A stretch of DNA of 64,000 nucleotides from contig OY804576.1 of the NCBI GenBank assembly GCA_963680875.1, positions 76,513,668-76,577,667 of the forward strand, written 5' to 3'. Every line of letters begins with the position of its first letter. The stretch's first letter is position 1. The translations under genes and the position numbers were made by a program. Below, piece by piece: positions 63,401-64,000 of this stretch. The notes beneath the pieces were generated by a model. It worked only from the letters and a program-made list of their open reading frames with translations, was not told the DNA's origin and made no database searches. Source of the DNA: Bathymodiolus brooksi (lineage: Eukaryota; Mollusca; Bivalvia; Mytilida; Modiolidae).

Positions 63401-64000
63401 ATCTTATGACTTATACCTTATTAGTAATGCATCCATTCAAATATTCTTTTTAAACTACAGATAAATAACATTCATACATCAAATGCTCTTCCCAAACTTA
63501 AAACAGTCGCCATGATATAGCTGAAATTGGCATTAAACACCAAAATCAAAATCAATCACTCAAAGTTAAAACATACATATTAGCAATACCTATAATTAGA
63601 TTATCAAAATATGACATTAACTGAAACTTTTCTTGTTAACTTACATCCAAATTTTATATTTATAATAAATCTGAACAGGTTTTATTACACCTAAAAATAG
63701 AAGAATGTGTATAGCTAAAGTGAACAGGGCCATAACTCCAGAAAGTAAAAAGTGTAAAAGTTTTCCTAAAATTTGACCTTCCTTTTATGGTCTCCGACCT
63801 TGTGTATAAATTACAATTAATTTACTCAAAGGAAACTTAAAAGTTATTGAGCGGAAATCAAATATGGGAGGGGCATAGATACTGATGTACAGACACGGGT
63901 AAAACTTAACGCCTAACGACAGGGGCATGAAAAAATAGAATCCTGATGGATAAATACCTGAATGACCACTACAGATAACCAGGGCTTCAGATACTAGTTT
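21372..64000 (-). CDS. KNTC1: KNTC1/ROD kinetochore protein, C-terminal ~1062 residues, 29 exons (5' end outside window)
   Basis: ROD is the large scaffold of the Rod-Zw10-Zwilch complex. It builds the fibrous corona at unattached kinetochores, recruits Mad1/Mad2 and dynein (through Spindly), and supports the spindle checkpoint. I joined 29 exons, all with GT-AG introns, into one uninterrupted frame of 1063 codons ending at TGA 21372-21374. Family recognition rests on ordered motifs I associate with vertebrate KNTC1: [96 protein letters not shown] and [11 protein letters not shown]. These fall in the alpha-helical C-terminal half; human KNTC1 is about 2,200 residues, so the N-terminal beta-propeller lies right of the window. 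NBAS, a distant relative, is the alternative but fits less well. Introns hold many minisatellites, several copied from exon edges. A skipped phase-0 exon cannot be excluded. Confidence 0.88.
21565..23745. repeat. 35-bp minisatellite grown inside a family-C SINE, about 60 units
   Basis: Unit CATAGTCTTAGTGGAGAAGT... repeated for 2.2 kb in the last KNTC1 intron. The unit matches a segment of SINE C (GGAGAAGCAACAGATACC at ~50370). Higher-order structure: the variants TCAAATAGTC / AACAAGTACC / ATACATCTTAG recur as a block ~740 bp apart (near 22433 and 23175). Confidence 0.9.
23755..23795 (-). mobile_element. Leftover tRNA-like head of a family-C SINE
   Basis: GCTAACCATTACTCCACCGA is the reverse complement of the SINE C head (compare 50459-50487). 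It marks the 5' edge of the SINE that contains the 35-bp array. Confidence 0.65.
23888..25233 (-). repeat. Exon-derived minisatellite, 63-bp unit, broken by a MITE
   Basis: About 12 units at 23888-24615 and one at 25172-25233. On the - strand each unit carries GTTAAAAGTATCTACTAAAG... then CTAAAG|GTAATG: the 3' end of the penultimate KNTC1 exon (25234-25348) plus its donor. Since 63 is a multiple of 3, a spurious 175-codon frame is open on + (24094-24621); I do not consider it a gene. Confidence 0.85.
24641..25171. mobile_element. MITE inserted in the 63-bp array
   Basis: Inverted ends AAGTCTCCCAAAC (24641-24653) and GTTTGGGAGACTT (25159-25171). 531 bp, containing an AATAAT microsatellite, no transposase. 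Array units resume immediately after it. Confidence 0.8.
25234..25348 (-). CDS. KNTC1: KNTC1 penultimate exon (source of the 23.9-25.2 kb array)
   Basis: Acceptor TTTTCAG|G and donor CTAAAG|GTAATC. 38 residues: [20 protein letters not shown], then [18 protein letters not shown]. An internal alternative donor AAAA|GTATCT at 25275-25276 also keeps phase 0 and would remove 14 residues; I prefer the downstream one for its better consensus. The 3' part of the exon plus its donor forms the 63-bp array unit downstream. Confidence 0.75.
25716..25861 (-). CDS. KNTC1: KNTC1 exon aa
   Basis: Acceptor TCTTCAG|GTG and donor ATAG|GTAAAA. 48 residues plus two bases: [20 protein letters not shown] then [20 protein letters not shown]. 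Confidence 0.87.
26052..26325 (+). mobile_element. SINE family A
   Basis: Full-length copy: GTCGTAGCCGTGATCGTATG, box-B-like GTGAGTTCGAATCAC, tail ATATTGTTGAAAGTGG. Confidence 0.8.
26428..26514 (-). CDS. KNTC1: KNTC1 exon z
   Basis: Acceptor TTTTCAG|AAT and donor CAG|GTGAGA. 29 residues, phase 0: [20 protein letters not shown] then SIDSFSAQQ. Confidence 0.85.
26905..27147 (+). mobile_element. SINE family A (5' truncated)
   Basis: Starts at GTTGGATTTACAACTACC, keeps box-B-like GTGAGATCGAATCCC and the tail; ends CATAACCCTAACCCC. Confidence 0.78.
27150..27270 (+). mobile_element. SINE family D 3' half
   Basis: TTAAGTCTGAGTCACAGTAT... AGATAAATACCAAAT, matching the 3' domain of the copy at 14452. 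Confidence 0.45.
27303..27420 (-). CDS. KNTC1: KNTC1 exon y
   Basis: Acceptor ATTTTAG|G and donor CAG|GTGAAA. 39 residues: [20 protein letters not shown] then [19 protein letters not shown]. Confidence 0.87.
27493..27740 (+). mobile_element. SINE family A
   Basis: GGGCCATCATGGTCGTATCG through GTGAGTTCGAACCCC to ATATTGCTGAAAGTGGC. Next to KNTC1 exon y (27303-27420). Confidence 0.8.
27985..28165. repeat. 46-bp tandem repeat, ~3.5 copies
   Basis: Unit CTTAAAGGTATGTTGTATAA... AATCTTTCTCC, nearly identical copies, one shortened. Not obviously derived from an exon. Confidence 0.75.
28588..28651 (-). CDS. KNTC1: KNTC1 exon x
   Basis: Acceptor CTTTCAG|TT and donor AGAG|GTAAAT. 64 nt: [20 protein letters not shown], with split codons at both ends. 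Confidence 0.85.
28800..29135 (-). repeat. Exon-derived tandem repeat (~65-70 bp units, ~5 copies)
   Basis: On the - strand the units read GGCTTGGCAAAATATCCTGG then TTACACCATTGACTTAAG, a diverged copy of KNTC1 exon w's 3' half (GCGTGGCAAAATATCTTGGT...). Two copies keep AAAG|GTAAGG donors; in the others the GT is lost. Lies directly downstream of the exon. Confidence 0.8.
29136..29247 (-). CDS. KNTC1: KNTC1 exon w (source of the 28.8-29.1 kb repeat)
   Basis: Acceptor TTTACAG|TTA and donor AAAG|GTGAGG. 37 residues plus one base: [20 protein letters not shown] then [17 protein letters not shown]. Its last ~60 nt and donor recur several times just downstream. Confidence 0.88.
29549..29797 (+). 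mobile_element. SINE family A
   Basis: GTTATCGTGATTGTATGGTAG, GTGAGTTCGAATCCC, tail ATATTGTTGAAAGTGGC. Confidence 0.8.
30218..30313 (-). CDS. KNTC1: KNTC1 exon v
   Basis: Acceptor ATTGCAG|GCT and donor TTG|GTGAGT. 32 residues, phase 0: [20 protein letters not shown] then [12 protein letters not shown]. Confidence 0.88.
30421..30655 (+). mobile_element. SINE family A (diverged)
   Basis: Old copy: GCAATCGTATGGTAATTGGA through GATCAAGTTTGTCAGTGACT to TTGTTGAAAGTGGTG. Confidence 0.65.
31110..31230 (-). mobile_element. Retroelement 3' tail fragment
   Basis: Reverse complement of the tail at ~11590-11700 (AAGAGTTTGAAGAT... ACAAACAACGATCTACAAAAC). A similar fragment is at ~4470-4575. Confidence 0.5.
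31577..31800 (-). mobile_element. SINE family C fragment
   Basis: CATGGCGAGAACACGTTATA through GTACTAGACCAACACGCTTA to CTTACTCCTTAATAC. Confidence 0.65.
31865..32000 (-). CDS. KNTC1: KNTC1 exon u
   Basis: Acceptor TTTTCAG|A and donor TCT|GTAAGT. 45 residues after a split Arg codon. [20 protein letters not shown] then [12 protein letters not shown]; the [10 protein letters not shown] block is the strongest single match to KNTC1 I can see. Confidence 0.92.
32286..32472. mobile_element. Short MITE with TACAGTAGT ends
   Basis: Begins TACAGTAGTCTTTTCCCC and ends TACTACTGTA. A relative is at 59780-59961 (shared ATCTGAAATCTTCCCTGAT-type core). Confidence 0.55.
32655..34508. repeat. 44-bp minisatellite with 440-bp higher-order repeats
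   Basis: About 42 units of GTCCATAGAACATGGATGTC... Variant GCCCTGCCTC recurs at 33381, 33821 and 34261, exactly 440 bp apart, so blocks of ten units were duplicated as wholes at least three times. In the intron between KNTC1 exons u and t. No exon match found. Confidence 0.92.
34742..34869 (-). CDS. KNTC1: KNTC1 exon t
   Basis: Acceptor TTATAG|GAT and donor ATCAG|GTATAA. 42 residues plus two bases: [20 protein letters not shown] then [15 protein letters not shown]. Confidence 0.87.
35098..35157 (-). mobile_element. Possible SINE head fragment
   Basis: On - reads GAGGGTTCAAGCCTCTGG, resembling the box-B region of SINE C (GTGGGTTCAAGCCTCGA). Confidence 0.35.
35312..35381 (-). CDS. KNTC1: KNTC1 exon s
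   Basis: Acceptor ATTTCAG|A and donor AAG|GTAAGA. 23 residues after a split Arg codon: [20 protein letters not shown] then AIK. Confidence 0.87.
35495..35664. mobile_element. Short MITE with TACAGTCAAACCTG ends
   Basis: Left TACAGTCAAACCTG, right CAGGTCTGACTGTA. Interior consists of GAGGTCACCTGT-like inverted motifs. A diverged inverse copy lies at 62970-63109. Confidence 0.65.
36143..36228 (-). CDS. KNTC1: KNTC1 exon r
   Basis: Acceptor CTTTCAG|ACA and donor AAAAG|GTAACA. 28 residues plus two bases: [14 protein letters not shown] then an acidic tract TSDDEDDQN, a likely disordered loop between helical repeats. Confidence 0.82.
36711..36832 (-). CDS. KNTC1: KNTC1 exon q
   Basis: Acceptor TCTTCAG|AT and donor GCT|GTATGT. 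40 residues after a split Asp codon: [20 protein letters not shown] then [20 protein letters not shown]. Confidence 0.9.
36849..36957. repeat. 54-bp tandem duplication
   Basis: AATTGTTACATCGTTACAAT... repeated twice, just upstream of KNTC1 exon q's acceptor. Confidence 0.75.
37152..37247 (-). mobile_element. SINE family A 5' fragment
   Basis: CACAACTTTAGTGATGATAG to CATGACCACAACAGCCCCC, the head region only. Confidence 0.65.
37382..39791 (-). repeat. Exon-derived minisatellite, 80-bp unit, ~30 copies
   Basis: Each 80-bp unit, read on -, contains ACAGTGGATGCTGATGTTCC then AG|GTACACTATGT, identical or nearly so to the last ~22 nt of KNTC1 exon p (39792-39993) and its splice donor. The remaining ~45 bp is intronic (TATTGTAATCTATGTTTACA...). 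Units are 95-100% alike by eye; main variants are GCCACA/GCCACG/GTCACA and CAGCATCC/CATCATCC. The first unit abuts the exon. Confidence 0.93.
39792..39993 (-). CDS. KNTC1: KNTC1 exon p (source of the 37.4-39.8 kb array)
   Basis: Acceptor TTTTCAG|GTT and donor CCAG|GTACAC. 67 residues plus one base: [20 protein letters not shown], then [20 protein letters not shown] and DADVP. The last ~22 nt plus the donor are present in every 80-bp unit of the array that begins immediately 3'. Confidence 0.9.
40170..40510 (+). mobile_element. SINE family C, long copy
   Basis: Sense copy: TTATCATGCTCATCTCAAG head, box-B-like GTGGGTTCCAGTC, the TGGTATTTGTTGCTTCTCC segment that seeds the 35-bp array, then AGTGAGCTAGCACTATAAAA and the CTCACTCACTC end. 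Confidence 0.75.
40712..40874 (+). mobile_element. SINE family A 3' part
   Basis: From GAGGTGTACTTGATACAAC to the CATTACCCTAACCC tail. Confidence 0.72.
41426..41502 (-). CDS. KNTC1: KNTC1 exon o
   Basis: Acceptor TATTTAG|GT and donor AAG|GTTGGT. 25 residues after a split Gly codon: [20 protein letters not shown] then LPENK. Confidence 0.87.
41554..42250. mobile_element. TIR element with internal 162-bp tandem repeats
   Basis: Ends ATACCCCCGC and GCGGGGGGCATA. Interior is about four ~162-bp repeats (starts near 41622, 41784, 41946 and 42107; GGATCCTCCTCTCTTCACC motif). No coding capacity. Confidence 0.65.
42372..42800 (+). pseudogene. Retroelement 3' fragment
   Basis: Decayed RT C-terminus ([14 protein letters not shown], then [19 protein letters not shown]) and the TTTTGTGGATCATTG tail; parallel to the copy at 11041. 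Confidence 0.55.
43041..44072. mobile_element. TIR element with internal ~150-bp tandem repeats
   Basis: Ends GGCGTATCCCCTCGCC (left) and GGCGAGGGGATAATA (right). Interior has about seven repeats of GACCTTTGACCTTGAAAATC... GAAGGATGTTGATTCTAGAG. Same build as the elements at 41554 and 47025. Confidence 0.75.
44443..44662 (-). CDS. KNTC1: KNTC1 exon n
   Basis: Acceptor ATTTTAG|ATG and donor CATCAG|GTAAAC. 73 residues plus one base, starting [20 protein letters not shown] and containing [13 protein letters not shown] and [13 protein letters not shown]. The Met is internal, since the upstream frame continues through the splice. The exon's 5' end with its acceptor is duplicated just upstream (44676-44728). 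Confidence 0.88.
44676..44728 (-). repeat. Duplicated acceptor and 5' end of KNTC1 exon n
   Basis: On - reads ATTTTAG|ATGTCAGCTGACC then AGCTTTATATTGTAACTG, a copy of the acceptor and first ~45 nt of the exon at 44443-44662, placed tandem just upstream. Splicing to this copy would add a near-repeat of the exon start. Confidence 0.82.
44889..44970. mobile_element. hAT-like terminal fragment
   Basis: TAGTGGTGTTCCGATCATTG resembles the left end of the hAT-type MITE at 48619. No matching right end found. Confidence 0.4.
45366..45503 (-). mobile_element. SINE family A 3' half
   Basis: Reverse: TTTAACACCACTATCAAC to CAAGTCACTGACAAAC. Confidence 0.7.
45868..45926 (-). CDS. KNTC1: KNTC1 exon m
   Basis: Acceptor ATATAG|GT and donor AAG|GTATTT. 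59 nt: [19 protein letters not shown], preceded by a split Gly codon. Confidence 0.8.
46049..46853. mobile_element. 0.8-kb TIR element of unknown class
   Basis: ~36-bp imperfect inverted ends (TAGGCCA... GTTCTGGTTCTCAGACAA). Less AT-rich core with overlapping frames: 96 codons on + (46362-46652) and 172 on - (45971-46489, overrunning the TIR). Neither resembles a transposase I know, and antisense frames of this size may be chance. Confidence 0.6.
47025..47891. mobile_element. TIR element with internal ~170-bp tandem repeats
   Basis: Ends GATACCCCCAC and GTGGGGGGTATAATAA. About four repeats of TATTCCTTCATGCACATCTG... GTAAAGTTTCATAAAAAT. Its left flank shares a GTGA...TCACT motif with the element at 41554, suggesting one family. 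Confidence 0.7.
48091..48184 (-). CDS. KNTC1: KNTC1 exon l
   Basis: Acceptor ATTCTAG|ATG and donor ATAG|GTATGT. 31 residues plus one base: [20 protein letters not shown] then [11 protein letters not shown]. Confidence 0.83.
48396..48612. mobile_element. Small TIR element
   Basis: GGGCAGACCATTCAACTTTT at the left is inverted as AAAAGTGAAATGGATGCCC at the right. The hAT-type MITE at 48619 sits at its right edge. Confidence 0.4.
48619..49341. mobile_element. hAT-type MITE with 8-bp target duplication
   Basis: Ends TAGTGGTGTACCGATCATCG and CGATTCCCATCACTA; flanked by CCATTTAG (48611-48618) and CCGTTTAG (49342-49349), an 8-bp duplication with one mismatch. Interior holds a ~100-bp direct duplication (48862-48960 and 49037-49140). 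No transposase. Confidence 0.75.
49418..49513 (-). CDS. KNTC1: KNTC1 exon k
   Basis: Acceptor TTTTTCAG|CAT and donor GAG|GTATGA. 32 residues, phase 0. [20 protein letters not shown] is a diagnostic-looking block: the RRxSPPSD region occurs in vertebrate KNTC1. Confidence 0.87.
49514..50207 (-). other. Intron sequence, nothing recognised
   Basis: AT-rich KNTC1 intron between exons k and j. No repeat or frame stands out. Confidence 0.5.
50208..50487 (-). mobile_element. SINE family C, full copy
   Basis: On -: head CCGCATCAGTGGTGTAATGG, box-B-like GTGGGTTCAAGCCTCG, the array-seeding GGTATCTGTTGCTTCTCC segment, the body and the AAGCAACAATCACTCGCTC end. Confidence 0.8.
50752..50832 (-). CDS. KNTC1: KNTC1 exon j
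   Basis: Acceptor TTTCAG|ACT and donor AAG|GTACTG. 27 residues, phase 0: [20 protein letters not shown] then DTSDGEK. Confidence 0.85.
51164..51412 (-). mobile_element. SINE family B
   Basis: Reverse: TGTTTAATGCCACTTTTAGC to CTCATTGAGCCACCCGGGCC. A family-A or -B tail fragment lies beside it at ~51051-51110. Confidence 0.78.
51587..51776 (-). CDS. KNTC1: KNTC1 exon i
   Basis: Acceptor TTTCCAG|G and donor AAG|GTAAAC. 63 residues plus one completing base: [18 protein letters not shown], a Ser-rich loop, then [20 protein letters not shown]. Confidence 0.88.
51880..52514 (-). repeat. Exon-derived minisatellite, ~60-bp units, ~10 copies
   Basis: On - the units read GGGGGCAGACACATCTTAAC then TGATCAATGACTTCTGCAAG|TAAGTGTTA, diverged copies of the last ~40 nt of KNTC1 exon h (GGGAGCAGACACTGAACTAA...) and its GTAAGT donor. 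Many copies keep a full-consensus donor. Units near 52000-52250 are degraded; two blocks (51885-51970, 52270-52460) look recently homogenised. Confidence 0.88.
52515..52624 (-). CDS. KNTC1: KNTC1 exon h (source of the 51.9-52.5 kb array)
   Basis: Acceptor GCTTCAG|ATC and strong donor GCAC|GTAAGT. 110 nt: [20 protein letters not shown] then [12 protein letters not shown] plus two bases. The last ~40 nt and the donor are copied about ten times in the intron directly downstream. Confidence 0.88.
52800..52916 (-). CDS. KNTC1: KNTC1 exon g
   Basis: Acceptor TTTTAG|GCC and donor AAG|GTATTT. 39 residues, phase 0. Contains [20 protein letters not shown] and [12 protein letters not shown], one of the clearest KNTC1-like blocks. 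Confidence 0.88.
53053..53310 (+). mobile_element. SINE family A (plus a partial second copy to ~53375)
   Basis: GGGCTGTCATGGCTGTGATC, GTGAGTTTGAATCCC, tail ATATTGTTGAAAGTGAC. Followed by a second GATAAAGTTGATCAGTGACT fragment. Confidence 0.78.
53895..55101. mobile_element. 1.2-kb TA-flanked element with CCGTAATTTACGG ends
   Basis: Flanked by TA at 53893-53894 and 55102-55103. Ends CCGTAATTTACGGACTATAG / CTATCGTCCGTAAATTACGG, with repeated TAGGTCGA motifs inside both ends. No transposase frame. TA duplication suggests the Tc1/mariner/pogo group. Confidence 0.75.
55346..55474 (-). CDS. KNTC1: KNTC1 exon f
   Basis: Acceptor TCTCCAG|ATT and donor AGG|GTTGGA (weak donor). 43 residues, phase 0: [17 protein letters not shown] then [20 protein letters not shown]. 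Confidence 0.85.
55564..55820 (+). mobile_element. SINE family A
   Basis: GTGGCGGTCGAGATCTCATG, GTAAGTTCGAACCCC, tail ATATTGTTGAAAGTGGC. Confidence 0.78.
55821..57470 (-). other. Large intron section, nothing firm recognised
   Basis: Between KNTC1 exons f and e. AT-rich. A less AT-rich patch at ~56020-56150 (GTCGTGACATCTGCTCGGCC) may be an old repeat, but no ends could be defined. Confidence 0.45.
57475..58195. repeat. 51-bp minisatellite, ~14 units
   Basis: Unit CTTCATGAATATGCATGAAA... ACATTAAGCAATAGACAT. The first unit (CATCCTGAATATGCATGAAA) matches a dispersed sequence at 4619-4665 on the other strand, so it was seeded by that repeat. As 51 is a multiple of 3, a spurious 133-codon frame stays open on - (57869-58270). 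Confidence 0.88.
58377..59704 (+). mobile_element. Tc1/mariner-type transposon, inactive
   Basis: 1328 bp with TA on both sides and ~28-bp imperfect inverted ends (CAGTGCTGCCTCATAAGTAT / ATACTTTTGAGACGGCGCTG). Confidence 0.85.
58587..59597 (+). pseudogene. Tc1 transposase pseudogene
   Basis: Starts [20 protein letters not shown] (helix-turn-helix), then [20 protein letters not shown]. The catalytic DDE core is recognisable: NQVIFSDES near 59030, [11 protein letters not shown] near 59310, and [11 protein letters not shown] near 59380-59410. The frame breaks after ~58676 (stop TGA), near 58750 (an extra AG), near 59015-59070 (stop/frame change) and near 59370. Not functional. Confidence 0.85.
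59780..59961. mobile_element. Short MITE with TACAGTA ends
   Basis: Begins TACAGTAAATCC and ends TACTGTA; a relative of 32286-32472. Contains a G-run near 59860. Confidence 0.5.
59970..60071 (-). CDS. KNTC1: KNTC1 exon e
   Basis: Acceptor TTTGTAG|ACT and donor AAG|GTTTGT. 34 residues, phase 0 at both ends: [20 protein letters not shown] then [15 protein letters not shown] Tc1 element and a 51-bp array sit in the next intron. Confidence 0.82.
60280..60510 (+). mobile_element. Dispersed retroelement tail
   Basis: Matches 15820-16040: AAAACGATGTTCAGTTCATC, GTTTGTTTGCATATAATATA, CCCTATGTTGCCAGTTTCTC. Confidence 0.5.
60610..61193. mobile_element. Inverted-repeat element with an internal 157-bp duplication
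   Basis: GGATATTTGCAACCGTCAAA... at 60610-60644 is inverted at 61159-61193. Inside, ~157 bp beginning CCGTCAAATCCACAATTGAC is repeated in tandem (60622 and 60779). Confidence 0.6.
61853..62028 (-). CDS. KNTC1: KNTC1 exon d
   Basis: Acceptor TTTTCAG|AG and donor GAG|GTATGC. 58 residues, helix-rich, with [20 protein letters not shown] followed by [19 protein letters not shown]. Confidence 0.85.
62371..62538 (-). mobile_element. SINE family A (internally deleted)
   Basis: Reverse: GGTGTTTAACGCCACTTTCA, a jump from CCACTGACAAACTG to GTAGTTGTAAACACAACTAC, ending CACGACGGCCCC. Confidence 0.75.
62715..62778 (-). CDS. KNTC1: KNTC1 exon c
   Basis: Acceptor TTAACAG|GAT and donor GGCA|GTATGT. 64 nt encoding [20 protein letters not shown] plus G and one base. 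The reading frame runs on past the donor, but only this donor gives the phase the next exon needs. Confidence 0.75.
62970..63109. mobile_element. Diverged copy of the TACAGTCAAACCTG MITE
   Basis: CAGGTGACCTCTTAAAAGAG... CTTAATAGAGGCGCCAGGTTTGACTATA; opposite orientation to 35495-35664, one end decayed. Confidence 0.5.
63171..63268 (-). CDS. KNTC1: KNTC1 exon b
   Basis: Acceptor TTTCAG|AC and donor ACA|GTATGT. Encodes [20 protein letters not shown] and on to [11 protein letters not shown], an amphipathic helical-repeat segment. Ends in phase 0. Confidence 0.85.
63497..63545 (+). mobile_element. SINE tail fragment
   Basis: AAAACAGTCGCCATGATATAGC... GGCATTAAACACC, the 3' domain shared by SINE families A and B. 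Confidence 0.5.
63958..64000 (-). CDS. KNTC1: KNTC1 exon a (cut by window edge)
   Basis: Reads [14 protein letters not shown] plus one leftover base, then donor CAG|GTATTT. The leftover G joins AC of the next exon to give Asp. The 5' boundary is outside the window. Confidence 0.7.

Noticed and set aside
21372..64000. NBAS as the identity of the - strand gene
   Set aside because: NBAS is a distant relative of ROD, but the ordered blocks ([34 protein letters not shown]) fit KNTC1 better. A profile search would settle it.

Overview
The window is eukaryotic nuclear DNA: AT-rich, with long GT-AG introns, tRNA-derived SINEs, DNA transposons and many minisatellites. The dispersed repeats look like those of bivalve molluscs (a mussel or relative). 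That organism call is an inference from repeat style and cannot be proved from the window alone.

Two protein-coding genes can be rebuilt, and they converge tail to tail. On the + strand, at least nine exons (5154-19707) encode a coiled-coil protein of about 370-384 residues that I do not recognise. It has an N-terminal KVSF motif (PP1-docking type) and ends in CIVM, a CaaX prenylation motif. On the - strand, 29 exons (64000 down to 21372) join in frame with GT-AG introns and give the C-terminal ~1062 residues of KNTC1/ROD, the large subunit of the Rod-Zw10-Zwilch (RZZ) spindle-checkpoint complex. Its 5' half lies beyond the right edge.

Everything else is intron, the short intergenic gap and repeats. 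1-5150: a TIR-bounded element, retroelement tails, and an inverted pair of G-rich foldback elements. 5150-19900: the coiled-coil gene, with two TTAA-flanked elements, SINEs and two minisatellites in its introns. 19900-21370: 3' ends of both genes. 21370-64000: KNTC1, with large tandem arrays, three TIR elements carrying internal tandem repeats, a hAT-type MITE, a TA-flanked 1.2-kb element and a dead Tc1 transposon.

The most striking pattern is that at least five minisatellites start directly downstream of an exon, and their repeat unit is a copy of that exon's 3' end, in four of them together with its 5' splice donor (7.3-8.0, 23.9-25.2, 28.8-29.1, 37.4-39.8 and 51.9-52.5 kb). A sixth case duplicates an exon's 5' end with its acceptor (44.7 kb). 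Two other arrays grew from pieces of SINEs (9.8-10.5 and 21.6-23.8 kb). Tandem amplification here seems to be seeded repeatedly at exon edges and at tRNA-like promoter heads. This could supply decoy splice sites through the KNTC1 locus.
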